DNA of 64,000 nucleotides from SZUA-309 sp965230005 (GTDB lineage: Bacteria; Pseudomonadota; Gammaproteobacteria; Pseudomonadales; Azotimanducaceae). The stretch lies in assembly GCA_965230005.1 (NCBI GenBank), contig OZ245934.1, positions 3,224,001 to 3,288,000 of the forward strand, read 5' to 3'. Under the pieces are notes generated by a model. That model was given only the letters and a program-made list of their open reading frames with translations, made no database searches and was not told the origin of the DNA. Every line of letters begins with the position of its first letter. The first letter of the stretch is position 1. This document shows, one piece after another, positions 1-10,800 of the stretch. The translations under genes were made by a program, and so were the position numbers.

Positions 1-2
1 AT

Positions 3-2276
3 GAAGGGACCCTGGCGAGAATCAGCGACAGCTATTTCATCGATGTGGTCGCCGATCAGCCACCAGAGCTCGCCTTCAGCTGGCCCGGGCACGACGTGCA
101 GGCGACGGCCATCGAAGAGCGAACTTTGCGTTTTGCGGCCACCGACGACTACGGCATCCGTTCCCTGACTCTCCATTACGCTGTCAACGGTGGCACCTGG
201 GAGAGCGCCGACCTGCCGCTGCCGGCTGCTGAAGCGACCAGTCCCGCATCCGGCACAAACGCGCAACAGACAAGTGAGCACACGCTTTATCTCGAAGAGC
301 TGCGCGTGGCGGCACCGCTGCCGGATGCACCCGCCAGATCCCTGAAGGCGGGCGACATGATCACCTTTTATGCGGAAGCGCGGGACCATGCTCAGGAAGC
401 GCGCACATCGCTCTACTTCATCGACGTGCGCCCCTTCGATCGCAGCTACCGGGAGTCTCAAACCATGGCCGGCCAGGGGGGGCAGGGCGGCGGCGGTGCC
501 GACGAACTCGTGCAGCGACAGCGGGAAATCGTCACGGCCACCTGGAACCTGCGCAACCGCCTCTCCCAGGGCGAAGGCGAGCCCGGGGACGAAGACCAGG
601 CGGAAGTGCTTGCGCTGTTGCAGCGCACCCTTGCAGATCAGGTGACGACGCTCATCGAACGGGCCGCTGCCCGGCGCCTGACCCTCGACGAGGAGATCGA
701 CATCTTCAGCCGCGAGTTAACCAGCGCCACCGAGGACATGATCCCCGCCGCCGAAGCACTCGAAGCTCAGGAACTCGAAGCTGCCATCACCCCGGCCCAA
801 CAGGCGCTGCAGCATCTGCTCGCGGCGCAGGCAACGGTGAACGACGTCGACGTCTCCATGGGCACTTCCGACATGCGTGGGACCACGGGCCGCTCCCTGT
901 CGGAGCTCATGGATCTCGAAATGGATCAGGAGCGAAATCGCTACGAGACGCCGCAGAACCCGTCGGCCGGCAGCAATCCGCAACCCGAGAGCGAAGAATG
1001 GCAGCAGCTCAAGGAACTCGCGGACCGGCAGGAAGCCCTCGCCAGACAGCAGAGCCTCGGGGAAGAGTCCCTCGCAAGCCGCTGGCAGCAGGAGCGACTG
1101 CAGCGCGAACTGGAGCGGCTCCAGGAAGAGCTCGAGCGTCGCCAGCGCCAGGCACAGCAGCAGAGCCTGTCCCGGCAGAGTGATTCGAGCCAGAGCGAAA
1201 GCGGTACCTCGAGTCGCAACGACGCGTTGGAGAACGCCATCTCCGAGCTGGACCGCGCTCGCCAGTCGATCAGCGAGTCCCTCTCGCGCCAGCAGAGTGA
1301 CACGGCCGCGAGCCGGGCTGCAACGGAAGCCATCCGTCGGGCCGCCGAGCAGCTCCGCGACGAGGCCGTCGGCAACCTCGACGAACGTCTCGCCCGGAGC
1401 GAACGTGCCGTGCAGAATCTCCTGGCCGACCAGCGCAACATCATGGACCGCCTCGACGAGGTTCAGGACGACGCCCTCGACGCCCGCGATGGCGTCGAAC
1501 GCCGCTTCGACGACTACGCAATGGAACCTTACGCAGAGCGCAAAAGGCGCATGCAGGGGGACCTGAACGATCTGACCCGGGAGCTCGGGGAACTCGGCAA
1601 CGCCATGGAAGACGGCGACACTGCCGCCGTGCTGGCGGAAGCCAGCCGCGAACTCGCCGAGGAGCGCCTCGATGAACGTCTCGCCGCGAGCGCCGATGCG
1701 TTCGAGTTCGGGCGACCGCTTTATGCCATTGGCAATGAGGCAGCGGTGGAGCAGGCGCTGGAGCGCCTCGCCGGACGCCTCGAACAGGCTCGGCGGATGC
1801 TCGCGTCGAGCGACGGCCAGAGCAGTGAAAACTCGACGCTCGCCGAGGTGCGCGAACTGCGTGCAGAGCTCGCGGAACTCACCGGCAGCAACAGCGCTGA
1901 TGACCAACCAGGGGGCACCGCGAGCGGCGCTATCGGGGGCGCGGTTCCGCGCGGCGAGCCCGGGCGCGGCGCCTTCGATCAGAGCACGATGGAAGCACTG
2001 CTGCGCCGGGCGGATGCCCTCGAGTATCGCCTCGGGCAGGAACTCGGCGCGGACCTGCCCTTCGACACCCGCTTCTCCCGCGAGGCCTACAGCGAACGCG
2101 GTACCGATGCGGCCAACACGCAAGCGCTTGCAGAACTCATGAGCGACCGACTGGATCTCATGGAGGCTGCCCTGACCAATCTCGACAGGGTGCCGATCCG
2201 GGCCCAGGAGCCGCGCGACGAGGCTCGAGACTCGGACGCTGCTGCCCGCTACTTCGAAACGCTCAGCCAGCCCTGA
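3..2276 (+). CDS. Large coiled-coil protein, DUF4175-like, 5' end missing
   Basis: The frame is open to the left edge of the window, so the true start lies upstream; 757 codons are visible. The first 130 residues look like two beta-sandwich segments, with phrases such as ADQPPELAF and RFAATDDYGIRSL that recur in DUF4175-type proteins. A glycine-rich patch follows, then several hundred residues of charged heptad-like sequence rich in E, R, Q and A, including a Q/S/R stretch near the middle. No catalytic motif is visible. DUF4175 proteins are usually membrane-anchored at the N-terminus, which cannot be checked here. The family call rests on the pattern around residues 15-60 and is moderate. Function is unknown; a structural or envelope role is only a guess. 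Confidence 0.6.
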   Translation, partial: EGTLARISDSYFIDVVADQPPELAFSWPGHDVQATAIEERTLRFAATDDYGIRSLTLHYAVNGGTWESADLPLPAAEATSPASGTNAQQTSEHTLYLEELRVAAPLPDAPARSLKAGDMITFYAEARDHAQEARTSLYFIDVRPFDRSYRESQTMAGQGGQGGGGADELVQRQREIVTATWNLRNRLSQGEGEPGDEDQAEVLALLQRTLADQVTTLIERAAARRLTLDEEIDIFSRELTSATEDMIPAAEALEAQELEAAITPAQQALQHLLAAQATVNDVDVSMGTSDMRGTTGRSLSELMDLEMDQERNRYETPQNPSAGSNPQPESEEWQQLKELADRQEALARQQSLGEESLASRWQQERLQRELERLQEELERRQRQAQQQSLSRQSDSSQSESGTSSRNDALENAISELDRARQSISESLSRQQSDTAASRAATEAIRRAAEQLRDEAVGNLDERLARSERAVQNLLADQRNIMDRLDEVQDDALDARDGVERRFDDYAMEPYAERKRRMQGDLNDLTRELGELGNAMEDGDTAAVLAEASRELAEERLDERLAASADAFEFGRPLYAIGNEAAVEQALERLAGRLEQARRMLASSDGQSSENSTLAEVRELRAELAELTGSNSADDQPGGTASGAIGGAVPRGEPGRGAFDQSTMEALLRRADALEYRLGQELGADLPFDTRFSREAYSERGTDAANTQALAELMSDRLDLMEAALTNLDRVPIRAQEPRDEARDSDAAARYFETLSQP

Positions 2277-2358
2277 GTATCGGACGCTGCCGGGCGCTGG
2301 CCAGACGCGAACGGGCTGTTCAGAATAGAGCTTTGGGGCAGTTTTGGGGGATGCACCA

Positions 2359-2697
2359 ATGATCTACGAGATTCGCGACTATCATTACCGGCCCGACATC
2401 TTCGGCGCCTACAAGACCTGGGCGGACGAAGCGGTGCCGGTGCTGAAGGAGAAACTCGACCTGGTCGGTTTCTGGATCGACGACGGTATCCAGCCGGAGG
2501 TGCGCGGCAGCAATCCGGAAGATCCGGAGATTGGTCGCGCCAACGTGACCTGGATCATCCGCTGGGAGAGCAAAGCGGTCCGGGACGAGGTGTTCCCCGC
2601 GGTGATCGCCAGCGACGAGTGGCAGGCGGTCTGGCAGAAGCATCCGGATCCCAACGGTTACATTCAGATGCTCGGACGCTTCATGACGGCCATGTGA
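2359..2697 (+). CDS. NIPSNAP family protein
   Basis: This is a 112-residue protein starting MIYEIRDYHYRP, the usual opening of short bacterial NIPSNAP (dimeric alpha/beta-barrel) proteins. The ATG at 2359 is preceded by a GGGGGA ribosome-binding site about 6 nt away, which favours it over the in-frame TTG at 2344. The family has no single known reaction; members often sit beside catabolic oxidoreductases. Here the next gene downstream, 33 nt away on the same strand, is a TauD/TfdA dioxygenase, so the two are probably co-transcribed. A role in handling or sensing a small hydrophobic substrate of that enzyme is inference only. Confidence 0.8.
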   Translation: MIYEIRDYHYRPDIFGAYKTWADEAVPVLKEKLDLVGFWIDDGIQPEVRGSNPEDPEIGRANVTWIIRWESKAVRDEVFPAVIASDEWQAVWQKHPDPNGYIQMLGRFMTAM

Positions 2698-2730
2698 GTC
2701 AGTCGGCAGGGGAAACACCAGGGGGGAACC

Positions 2731-3702
2731 ATGAGCGGCATCCAGATCGAACCCATTGCGGACAAAACTTTCGGCGCCCGGGTGACCGGCCTGCGTGTCG
2801 CCGAGATCACGGACGTTGAGTTCGCGGCTCTCTACGGGGCGTTCCTCGAGTACGGTTTCCTGCTGTTTCCCGGACAATTCCTGACGGAAGAAGAAAACGT
2901 GGCCTTCGGAGAGCGTTTCGGGGAGCTCGAATTCGGCGGCGCGCCCATGGCCAATCAGAAGCGTCTTGCGGAGGGTGAATACGGCCGGGTCTACGATCTC
3001 GATACCCAGCTCATGCGCACCAACGTAGGCAACGAGGCCTGGCACACGGACTCAACCTACAAACCACACAGCTCGAAATGCGCCATGCTGTCGGCCGTGA
3101 CGGTTCCGGCGGAAGGTGGCGAGACGGAACTGGCTGACGCCCGCGCAGCCTACGCGGCTCTGGATGCAGCTACCCGGGAAAAGATTGCACATCTGTCTGC
3201 CTATCACTCCACCCAGTACTCGCAGGCGAACGACGTGGGAGATTTCCCGCCGGCAGACGATGGCGGCATCTATCACGGCGAAGCTTATCTGCGGCCGCTC
3301 GTGAAGGTGCACCCGGAGACCGGCGTCCCGAACCTGTTCATCGGTCGCCACGCCTTCGGAATTCCCGGCCTCTCGCGAGCCGAAAGCCGCGAGCTCCTGA
3401 GCACGCTCACGGCCTTCGTCGTCGCCGATCCGAGCCGCATCTACAGCCACCGCTGGCAGCCCGGCGACACCCTCGTCTGGGACAACCGCGCGATCCTCCA
3501 TCGCGCCAGGCCTTACGACTATCAGGAACCGCGAGTGCTCATCGGCACACGGGTAGCAGGCGATGCGTCCGAGCTCGCCTACTATCCGACAGACCCGGAA
3601 GCGGCGGCCGGTCGCGCGGCGCTCGCCGAGGAGCTCGAGCTGCTCAGGCGCGAAGTGACTGATCGGCGCTACGGGGCGACGACGGCCGAGCGTAAAACCT
3701 GA
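2731..3702 (+). CDS. TauD/TfdA family Fe(II)/2-oxoglutarate dioxygenase
   Basis: The 323-residue protein has the full facial triad of this family: H105 and D107 in the WHTDSTY motif, and H257 in WDNRAILHRARPYD. R274 lies in the position that binds the 2-oxoglutarate carboxylate. These enzymes couple decarboxylation of 2-oxoglutarate to hydroxylation of a small substrate, for example taurine or aryloxyacetates. The WDNRAxxHRARP stretch is closer to TfdA and related enzymes than to TauD. The length is normal for the family. The start ATG follows a GGGGGAA-type ribosome-binding site. Substrate cannot be assigned. The neighbour NIPSNAP gene supports a small catabolic unit. Confidence 0.9.
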   Translation: MSGIQIEPIADKTFGARVTGLRVAEITDVEFAALYGAFLEYGFLLFPGQFLTEEENVAFGERFGELEFGGAPMANQKRLAEGEYGRVYDLDTQLMRTNVGNEAWHTDSTYKPHSSKCAMLSAVTVPAEGGETELADARAAYAALDAATREKIAHLSAYHSTQYSQANDVGDFPPADDGGIYHGEAYLRPLVKVHPETGVPNLFIGRHAFGIPGLSRAESRELLSTLTAFVVADPSRIYSHRWQPGDTLVWDNRAILHRARPYDYQEPRVLIGTRVAGDASELAYYPTDPEAAAGRAALAEELELLRREVTDRRYGATTAERKT

Positions 3703-3762
3703 GCCGCACCATCCGCCGCGCCTTCAACCGGCCGGCCGGCCGGGAAGGCTAAGCCGGCGGTC

Positions 3763-4599
3763 TCACTCGAGGAGGCCGCGAATGTCTCTGGCGAGGGGCT
3801 TCTGCACGTCCTTGTCCACCCAGTAGCGCGTGTGGCTCAGCGGATTCCAGCCGTGGGTGATGTAGCCGAGCAGGCCCCCTTCCGCGTTGATCTCATAGTC
3901 GCGATACACGGCACTCCGGTAGGAACTGCTCAGAGGCTTCAGCGGCCAGCCGAGCACGTCGTCTTCGTCGTAGTAGTTCTTCCACTGGAAGGCGTAGCCC
4001 TTGCTGTCGGTCGCCACCGCCTTGATCTGATCCTCGGGAAAACCGGCGAGAAAGATGGGGATATTGCAGCCGGTGCTGTAGAAGTACCTGAGCTGTTTCA
4101 GGCGCAGAAAACCGTCCAGTTCGCTGCCACGCTGGGTGGTGGGTGACTTCCAGACACCCCGAGTGGCGGTGGCTTTCTGGGCGTCCCAGAGATAATTCGA
4201 CATGACCTGACAGCCGAGACTCTGGGCCACGAGCACCACGGGCCGTGACCCGCCAACGAAGTCGTAGGCCCGCTTCAGAGCTCCGCGGATCTTCTGCTGA
4301 ACCTGCTCATAGGGACTGTTCGGGCTCGCCGCGCGGTGCTCGAGCCCGGCGGCGTCGGAGAAGCCATAGAGCAGGAATTTGCGCAGGCGGATGCTGTCCA
4401 GCTCGACCTTGCGCATGGCCTTCATGGCCCGCCGCTGATTGCTCTGCAGCACGTCCTGATAGTAGATGCTGTCGAAATAGACCCGAGGCCAGTAGTCGCG
4501 GCCAACCCGATCCTCGAGGCCTTCCTCGAGGTCGTCGGCGAAGTTCGTTGGTGTGTCGCCCATGCCATGGACGGCGAGAACAATGACGTCTTTGCTCAC
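3763..4599 (-). CDS. Alpha/beta-hydrolase-like protein of unknown substrate
   Basis: The 278-residue protein begins with VLAVHGMGDTPTNF, an oxyanion-loop-like HGMG motif, and contains VAQSLGCQ, which resembles a nucleophile elbow with serine. A histidine near the C-terminus (ITHGWNPLSH) could complete a triad. There is no signal peptide, so it is probably cytoplasmic. The start is GTG with AAGGAG 8 nt upstream. It is convergent with the dioxygenase gene and divergent from the nucleotidyl cyclase at 4787. I do not recognise a characterised family; a lipase or esterase-like activity is a guess from the fold motifs. Confidence 0.7.
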   Translation of the reverse strand: MSKDVIVLAVHGMGDTPTNFADDLEEGLEDRVGRDYWPRVYFDSIYYQDVLQSNQRRAMKAMRKVELDSIRLRKFLLYGFSDAAGLEHRAASPNSPYEQVQQKIRGALKRAYDFVGGSRPVVLVAQSLGCQVMSNYLWDAQKATATRGVWKSPTTQRGSELDGFLRLKQLRYFYSTGCNIPIFLAGFPEDQIKAVATDSKGYAFQWKNYYDEDDVLGWPLKPLSSSYRSAVYRDYEINAEGGLLGYITHGWNPLSHTRYWVDKDVQKPLARDIRGLLE

Positions 4600-4786
4600 G
4601 GAGTGGCTCCTTCCCCTCTGTTTAGAGGGTCATGATGGCCCATGCCTGCACCCGGTGCATGTGTGCTTTTGCCCCAAGAATGACCGTCGGAGACCGGACG
4701 CTCACGGATCACTCCGCGCAGCATTCCGTCCCCTTCACCATTTTGGTTTACTTACCGACCGACTGGTTACACAGAACTAGGACACC

Positions 4787-7700
4787 ATGAGCGGCAAGGA
4801 ACCCGAGGGAAGGCGGGCCGAACGGCGACACCTGACCGCTCTGTTTTCCGACCTCAGCGACTCGACGGCCCTGGCCTCTTCGGTGGATCCAGAGGAATTC
4901 GCTGAACTCCTGGAACAGCTCAACCGCACTTTCGAGCAGATCATCCACCGCCATGGCGGCACGATTCTCCAGGTTCGCGGCGACGGCGTGTTCGCAGTCT
5001 TCGGCATGGAGGCCCGGGAAGACGAAAGTCGCCGGGCCACGGAAGCGGCGCTCGAGCTGCACGACGCCGTACGCAATATCGCCTTTCACTCGCCCATGCC
5101 CGGTTTTTCCAGGCTCACCATGCACTCGGGGATCCATTCGGGGCTGGTGCTCGCCGTGGAAGGTGATCAGATCCTCGGCCGTTTTGTCCTGGTGGGCGAC
5201 GCGGCCAATCTCGCATCGCGCCTTTCCGATGCCGCTGCCGCCGATGAGATTCTCGTTTCCGACGCGAGCCTCGGCCCGGAGCGGGCTTTTTTTGAAACGG
5301 GTCCCATGCGCGAATTCCGCTTCGAAGGCATCGAAGAGCCCCTCGTCGTCTACCCGGTCACGGGACGCACGGGCATCGGCACCCGCTTCGAAGCCAGAAC
5401 CGTCGGCAAGCCGACGCCTATGGTCGGCCGCGAACGGGAACTGAGCATCCTCAGGCAGGTTTTCAAGGCCTGCGAAGACGGCGAGGCTCGGACCGTTTCC
5501 ATCGTTTCCGAACCGGGCCTCGGCAAAACCCGCCTGGTCGAGGAGTTCTTCCGGGAGCTCGAGGGCAGCGACTGTCTGGTGCTGCGCAGCTATTGCGAAA
5601 GCTACCTCAACGCCGAGCCGCTGCAGCCTGTGCTGCAGATGGTGCGCCAGCTGCTGGATCTGCCTCAGGCCCTGCACGAAGCCGGTGACAATCTCCCGGA
5701 CATCATCGAGCGCAGGCTCACCACGCTTGCGCCGCATCTTGCCGGGGAAGCCGCGGTGATCGCCGCGATGCTCTCGCCTTCCCAGGCACCGCGCCCGGAA
5801 GAGACGGCGATCCTCACGACCGTCGCCAACATCGCCCAGGCCATCGCCATGCAGCGCCCGCTCGTGGTTTTCATCGACGACTGGCAGTGGGCGGACGATT
5901 CCACCCGTTCGACGCTGCGCAGCACCCCGGAGCTCGGTCAGATCGGCCTGCTACTGATCCGCTGTTCCCGGGAGCCGATCCCCGCCAGCCAGTCATCGCA
6001 GGTCATCGAACTGCAGCCCCTCGATGCCCCGCACAGCATGTCGCTCATCGAGAAACTGGTACCCGGCGCCGATCGGGTACAGATCGAGCAGGTCAGACGC
6101 GCCTCAGGGGGCAATCCGCTGTTCATCGAAGAACTCTGCCACGCCGTGGAAAGAGGTGTTACCACACCTGCGCTCCACGAGCGCTGGCACTCGGCGCAGA
6201 TCCCGAACAACCTGAACATGCTCATCGCCTCGCGGGTCGCGCAGCTGACCGGCGCTCAGCTCTCGCTGCTGCGGACCCTCGCGGTCATGGGTAACGTGGT
6301 TCCCGGCTGGCTCCTCGGCAACGTGATCGACGTCCGCCAGATGGAAGGCGCCATCGAGCAGCTGGCAGAGCTCGACCTGGTGTTTCCCCTGGACGCGGAA
6401 GGTTCCCTGCGCTTCAAACATGGCATTACCCGCGATGTGGTGCTCGATGGCTTGAGCCGGCAGGAGCGTCAGACGCTGCATCGGATGGTGGCCGAGGTGA
6501 TCGAGAGCCGATTCGCCGAGGGAGAACGGGAACCGGTGCTTGAAGCGCTCGCCTATCACTACGGCGAAACGAACGAACACGACCGCGCCGCCGACTACGC
6601 AGAAGCCGCCGCCGACAAGGCCCTCGCCGCCAGCGCCATGGATCGCGCGCGACTGCAGTTTCAGGCAGCACTCAAAGCGCTGAATCAGCTCGGCACGGAC
6701 GCGGTCTACGAACGCTGGATGGGCATTACCAAACGTCTCGCCATGGCCTGCCTGTTCGATGCGGAACCCGCCCAGTGCGATATCTATCGCCGCGCCATCG
6801 AGCTTGCGGAAGCGCGCGACGATCTGCCGAATCGCATCGACGCCGAGTACTGGCTCGCTTACGTGAACTATGCCCTCGGCGAGGCACCGGCAGCCATGAA
6901 GCACATCGATCGCGCCCGGGCGCTGGCGAATGGCGTTGTCACACCCGCGCACGAGCAGCAGATCCTGTCCACCTGGGGGCAGGTCAGAGCCAATGCCTGC
7001 GACTACGGCCCGGCCCTCGAGGCGCTCGACAGCGCCATGGCATCGCAGGCGCCTTTTCTCAAACACCCCAACGTCGCGACGGCTTATGCCTACTCCCTGG
7101 CCGCTAAAAGTATGGTGTTCGGCGATATGGGGCGCTTTGATGAAGCTTACGAGTGCCTCGAGGAAGCCGGGGAACTGACCCGCGGAACCGTGCAACCGGT
7201 ACAGGGATCGATCACTTCCATGCGCACCGCCGTCTATCTCTGGCAGGGGCGCTGGGAAGAAGGTCTCGTGAGCGCCCGGGAAAACATGGAAATCGGAGAC
7301 CGGACGGGCAGCCGCTACATCTCAGCCATGGGCGCGGCCCTGGCGGGCTATGCCCGCTGGCAGCTGGAACCGGAGCCGGATCTCGATCCCATGCTGAGAG
7401 CTCTCAACTGGGTGGAAACCACTCACGAAACCATCTGGACTTCCCTGCACTTCAGCTGGCTCTGCGAAATCCTGGTTGATCTCGGCCGCTATCAGGAAGC
7501 CCGCCGTGCCGCCGTCTGGGTCCTGCGCCGGGCCCGCAAGCTGGAGCGCCTCGGCGAATCCGTCGCCTATTGCGCGCTCGCGATCGTCCCGGAGGGGGCC
7601 CACGCCGCCGGCTCCGCGGAGCGGTGCTTCAGCCGCGCCCGCGCCTCCGCCGATTTTCGCCAGTCTGAGCGCGAACACCGGCTCATCGACATGAAAGAGG

Positions 7701-7840
7701 CCGCACATCTGGCCGCCACGGGGCAACCCGAGGCAGCCGCCCGGCGCCTGGAAGGCTGCCGCGACGCCTTCAGCCGCATGGGCATGTACTGGCACGCCGC
7801 TGAGACACAGCGCCTGGAGCTGCGCATCCACCGTCCCTGA
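4787..7840 (+). CDS. Class III nucleotidyl cyclase with AAA ATPase and TPR-like regions
   Basis: The 1017-residue protein has an N-terminal class III cyclase domain (about residues 15-185). D22 in LFSDLSDST and D66 in VRGDGVFAVFG occupy the metal-binding positions, and VGDAANLASRL carries the usual asparagine. A linker with MVGRERE leads into a STAND/AAA-type ATPase with Walker A EPGLGKTR near residue 245, Walker B VVFIDDWQWAD near 365 and GGNPLFIEEL. The rest is helical repeat, TPR-like. This layout is common in proteobacterial signalling cyclases. It would make cAMP or cGMP in response to an unknown signal. The ATG follows AGGA. The Crp/Fnr regulator at 12271 is a possible receptor of the product, but that link is inferred. 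Confidence 0.9.
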   Translation: MSGKEPEGRRAERRHLTALFSDLSDSTALASSVDPEEFAELLEQLNRTFEQIIHRHGGTILQVRGDGVFAVFGMEAREDESRRATEAALELHDAVRNIAFHSPMPGFSRLTMHSGIHSGLVLAVEGDQILGRFVLVGDAANLASRLSDAAAADEILVSDASLGPERAFFETGPMREFRFEGIEEPLVVYPVTGRTGIGTRFEARTVGKPTPMVGRERELSILRQVFKACEDGEARTVSIVSEPGLGKTRLVEEFFRELEGSDCLVLRSYCESYLNAEPLQPVLQMVRQLLDLPQALHEAGDNLPDIIERRLTTLAPHLAGEAAVIAAMLSPSQAPRPEETAILTTVANIAQAIAMQRPLVVFIDDWQWADDSTRSTLRSTPELGQIGLLLIRCSREPIPASQSSQVIELQPLDAPHSMSLIEKLVPGADRVQIEQVRRASGGNPLFIEELCHAVERGVTTPALHERWHSAQIPNNLNMLIASRVAQLTGAQLSLLRTLAVMGNVVPGWLLGNVIDVRQMEGAIEQLAELDLVFPLDAEGSLRFKHGITRDVVLDGLSRQERQTLHRMVAEVIESRFAEGEREPVLEALAYHYGETNEHDRAADYAEAAADKALAASAMDRARLQFQAALKALNQLGTDAVYERWMGITKRLAMACLFDAEPAQCDIYRRAIELAEARDDLPNRIDAEYWLAYVNYALGEAPAAMKHIDRARALANGVVTPAHEQQILSTWGQVRANACDYGPALEALDSAMASQAPFLKHPNVATAYAYSLAAKSMVFGDMGRFDEAYECLEEAGELTRGTVQPVQGSITSMRTAVYLWQGRWEEGLVSARENMEIGDRTGSRYISAMGAALAGYARWQLEPEPDLDPMLRALNWVETTHETIWTSLHFSWLCEILVDLGRYQEARRAAVWVLRRARKLERLGESVAYCALAIVPEGAHAAGSAERCFSRARASADFRQSEREHRLIDMKEAAHLAATGQPEAAARRLEGCRDAFSRMGMYWHAAETQRLELRIHRP

Positions 7841-7860
7841 GAGGAGCGCCGCTGCTTATC

Positions 7861-10800
7861 TCAGGGCGGGTCGTAGAGCAGCGCCGAGGTGGACGGAGCA
7901 CGACGGAGGGTTCCCTCCAGTTCGAAGAGCGCGGCAATCATGCCGAGTAACGTGCCCATGCCGAGCTTCTGCCCGGGACAGGCGTGCGTCGCTTTCGGCT
8001 CATCCTCGTAGTTACCGCCGAAGGCGGGCGATACGTCGTTAAACCCGCTTTCCGCGGCGGCACTGACAAGTCCCACCACGAGCATCTCGCCCTGGCGGAT
8101 TGCGAGGTCACCGAGGGTCAGGTCCCGGGTCGCCCGGCGATGAATCATCGCGGGAATCGGGCGTCGGGCCATGGTCCTTTCCAGCCAGGGGGCAATGGTC
8201 TCAAAGGCCGCTGCCTGCTCGGGCCTACCCTGCTGACGGCAGGCAAGGTACTCGTTCTGGACACGCCAGAAGTCCCGATCGCGCAGCCAGTCCCGGGTGG
8301 AGAAGAGAAAATTCCCCTGCACCGTCGGCATATAGCCAAGCAGGGCGCCGAGCAGCACGGCGGAAAAGTCCGCCTCGAGCCCCTCGGCTTTCAGGGTCTT
8401 GAACAGCTTCTCGAGATGCGGCTTACCCCAGTCACTCGGACGTTGCGGCAGCGCAGCAACGAAACTGTCCATGGCCCTGCGAAGCCGTCGCCCCTCGGCA
8501 GTGGCCGTGGCGTCAACGGGATCGCTCGGTTGCGGCTGAAAGACAAACCGCGACGAGGAGATCACATGGTGCGGGCAGTGTGAGGTGGGCGCCGGCACCA
8601 CCTTACGCACCTTGCGGCCATCCACCTCGACCTCCATCTCCACCGCCGGCGGCTCTCCACCCGCCTCCACGGCAGCATCTTTCCTGCGGTCCTTGCCCGC
8701 TCCCCGCTCCAGGAGCGTTGTCTGATCCGGAACACCGAAGAAAAACTTACACACCTCTGCGAGCGTCAGATCCACATACTTCAGCATGGGAATCGTCGCC
8801 TGCCCGCCAACCTTGCTCAGACCCTCGAGCAGTCCCCTCGCCCGCTCGAAGGTAGCTTCGAAAGCCTCTTCCCGGGTGATCTGATGGAAACAGTAGTTGG
8901 CGGCCGTGGCTTTCTCATCATGGAGGGGCGGATCCATACCCAGGTAGTTGGCGCCGACACAGCGCGACAGTCGTTCGTCATAGCCCGCAACAGAGAAGTC
9001 TGCCGGGGTGGTCAGCACCTGCCGGACCAGCGCCGCGCTGCCTACCAGCACCCCAAAGGGCGTGCGCAGCACGCCGTTGTGGCGTTCCCGTACAGCCTGC
9101 CAGATACCGCGATGGGACTCCTCATCGAGAGATTCCTTTTCCTCGAGCACGCGCTTCCAGGCTCTGAAGGCAAGCTCCCGGTCCTGCGCCTCCAGTGCGG
9201 TGAGCCGATCGATGGTCGCGAGGCCTTCGGCCTTCCAGTCCCGCTCCGGTTCCCCGCTCCTCGGTCCCGCGATGACGGAAAGCCCGACCCGGCTCGGTGC
9301 AAAGAGATACAGTCCCCAGCACAGACGGACGAAGGGCCGCTCACCCAGATCGAGTTTGCCGCCATCCGCAAAGCGGTACACGCGCCTCTCACCACGCTCC
9401 GGCACGCCGAGATACGGATCGCTCAGACGGCTGTAGGGCGCCGTGCGGTTGTCACCGGTCAGCCAGCGGTTGATCACTTCGAACTGCTCGTCGAGGCTGG
9501 CGTTGTAGGCCTGAAAAATGAGCCCGCGATCGGCCTCGGCAGAGGCGCCGGATTTCCCACCGGCCTCCGGATAACGCGGACCGTAGGACATGCCGCGACG
9601 AACGATGCGCGGCATCCCATCCTTGGCGTTACGGTCCCGGGGATTGGCCCGCCGGACGTGAGCAAAGGTCGGCACCCGCTCTCCGTGGGGATCATTGTCG
9701 TAATCGAAGCTGTTGTCGTCGATGTCTGCTTCAGGATCGGCAAGGGGCACACCGCGCTTATCGCGCCCCATCATCTTCGCCAGCAGCGCATCCCGGGCTC
9801 TGGCACGGGCTTTTACCCTCCCGTCCAGATTGGCATCAACCGCTTCGTGCAGCGCGGGCACGTCCTGAGCGAGCTTGCGGATCACCTGAAAGGAGCCGTC
9901 CTTGAAGAGCGGTTCTGACCATTTCTCCGGGAGCCGGTCGCCACGGCTGTTGGGCTGGCCGAGGAAGAGATCACCGGCGGGCACCACATCGGGCGCGTCC
10001 GGGTGTTCGGGGTCGAGCCGCGGGTTGCTGATGCCATCCCGGAAACCGAAATGTTCCTGGGGTGCCTGTGCCGACCCCTGGGAGTACATGGACTGGTAGC
10101 CGAGGATCAGCAGCGCCCCCGCTGACTCCTCGGCAAGATGATCGAGCGCCGCCATGAGTTCAGGATCGTCACCGCTGCGATCCCCACGCTGGCCGCTGTG
10201 TCGGCGCAGTTGGATCACGACGTCGACGGCTTCGAGGTTGACGGTCTGCCAGCGCCCCGCACGCGCTCTGGCCTTGCCTCGACCCTTCGGCCGCGGCCAG
10301 TTGCGCTCCGGGAGTGACCACTGATCCGGGTGATTGTGGCGCAGGTCGCCGATCAAACCTGCCCGCGCGGCCATCCCCTCGCGGAACGCGGCCGGCAGCT
10401 TGGCCAGCTCCGCTTGCGGAAGCTCGAGACGGGCAAGACCCTCGGCCGTGAAGGCAAGGTTCCGATAAAGACCATCGGCACCGATAGTCCCGCCCCAGGA
10501 CACCTGTTGCGCGAACCCATCGAGGAAGCGCCGGGCGGACGCCGGCTCCACGACCTGCAGCAGCACGAGGCAGCCGACGTCCGCCCCGTAGGAGCTTGCA
10601 ATGCCACCCTGCACATTGTGCGGATCAAAAGGCAGCCCCGGCTCCGGCGGCGGTGGGAGCTGCTCCTCGTCCGGCCAGAGTTCGAACCAGTTGAGCTCCG
10701 TATAGAACACACCCTGGAGCTGGCGCAGAGCCGGTTCCTTCAAACCACTCAGATCCCAGTCCTGCTGCCGGGGAAACTCCGCCGGTGGCAGGATGGCCCG

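Noticed and set aside
717..2123. 468-codon open frame on the minus strand
   Set aside because: Antisense to the coiled-coil gene, with third-position GC bias explaining its openness; no family-like sequence or ribosome-binding site.
3728..3744. CCGG repeat (four units) as a terminator
   Set aside because: It is self-complementary and lies between convergent genes, but no T-tract follows and short CCGG runs are expected in GC-rich DNA.
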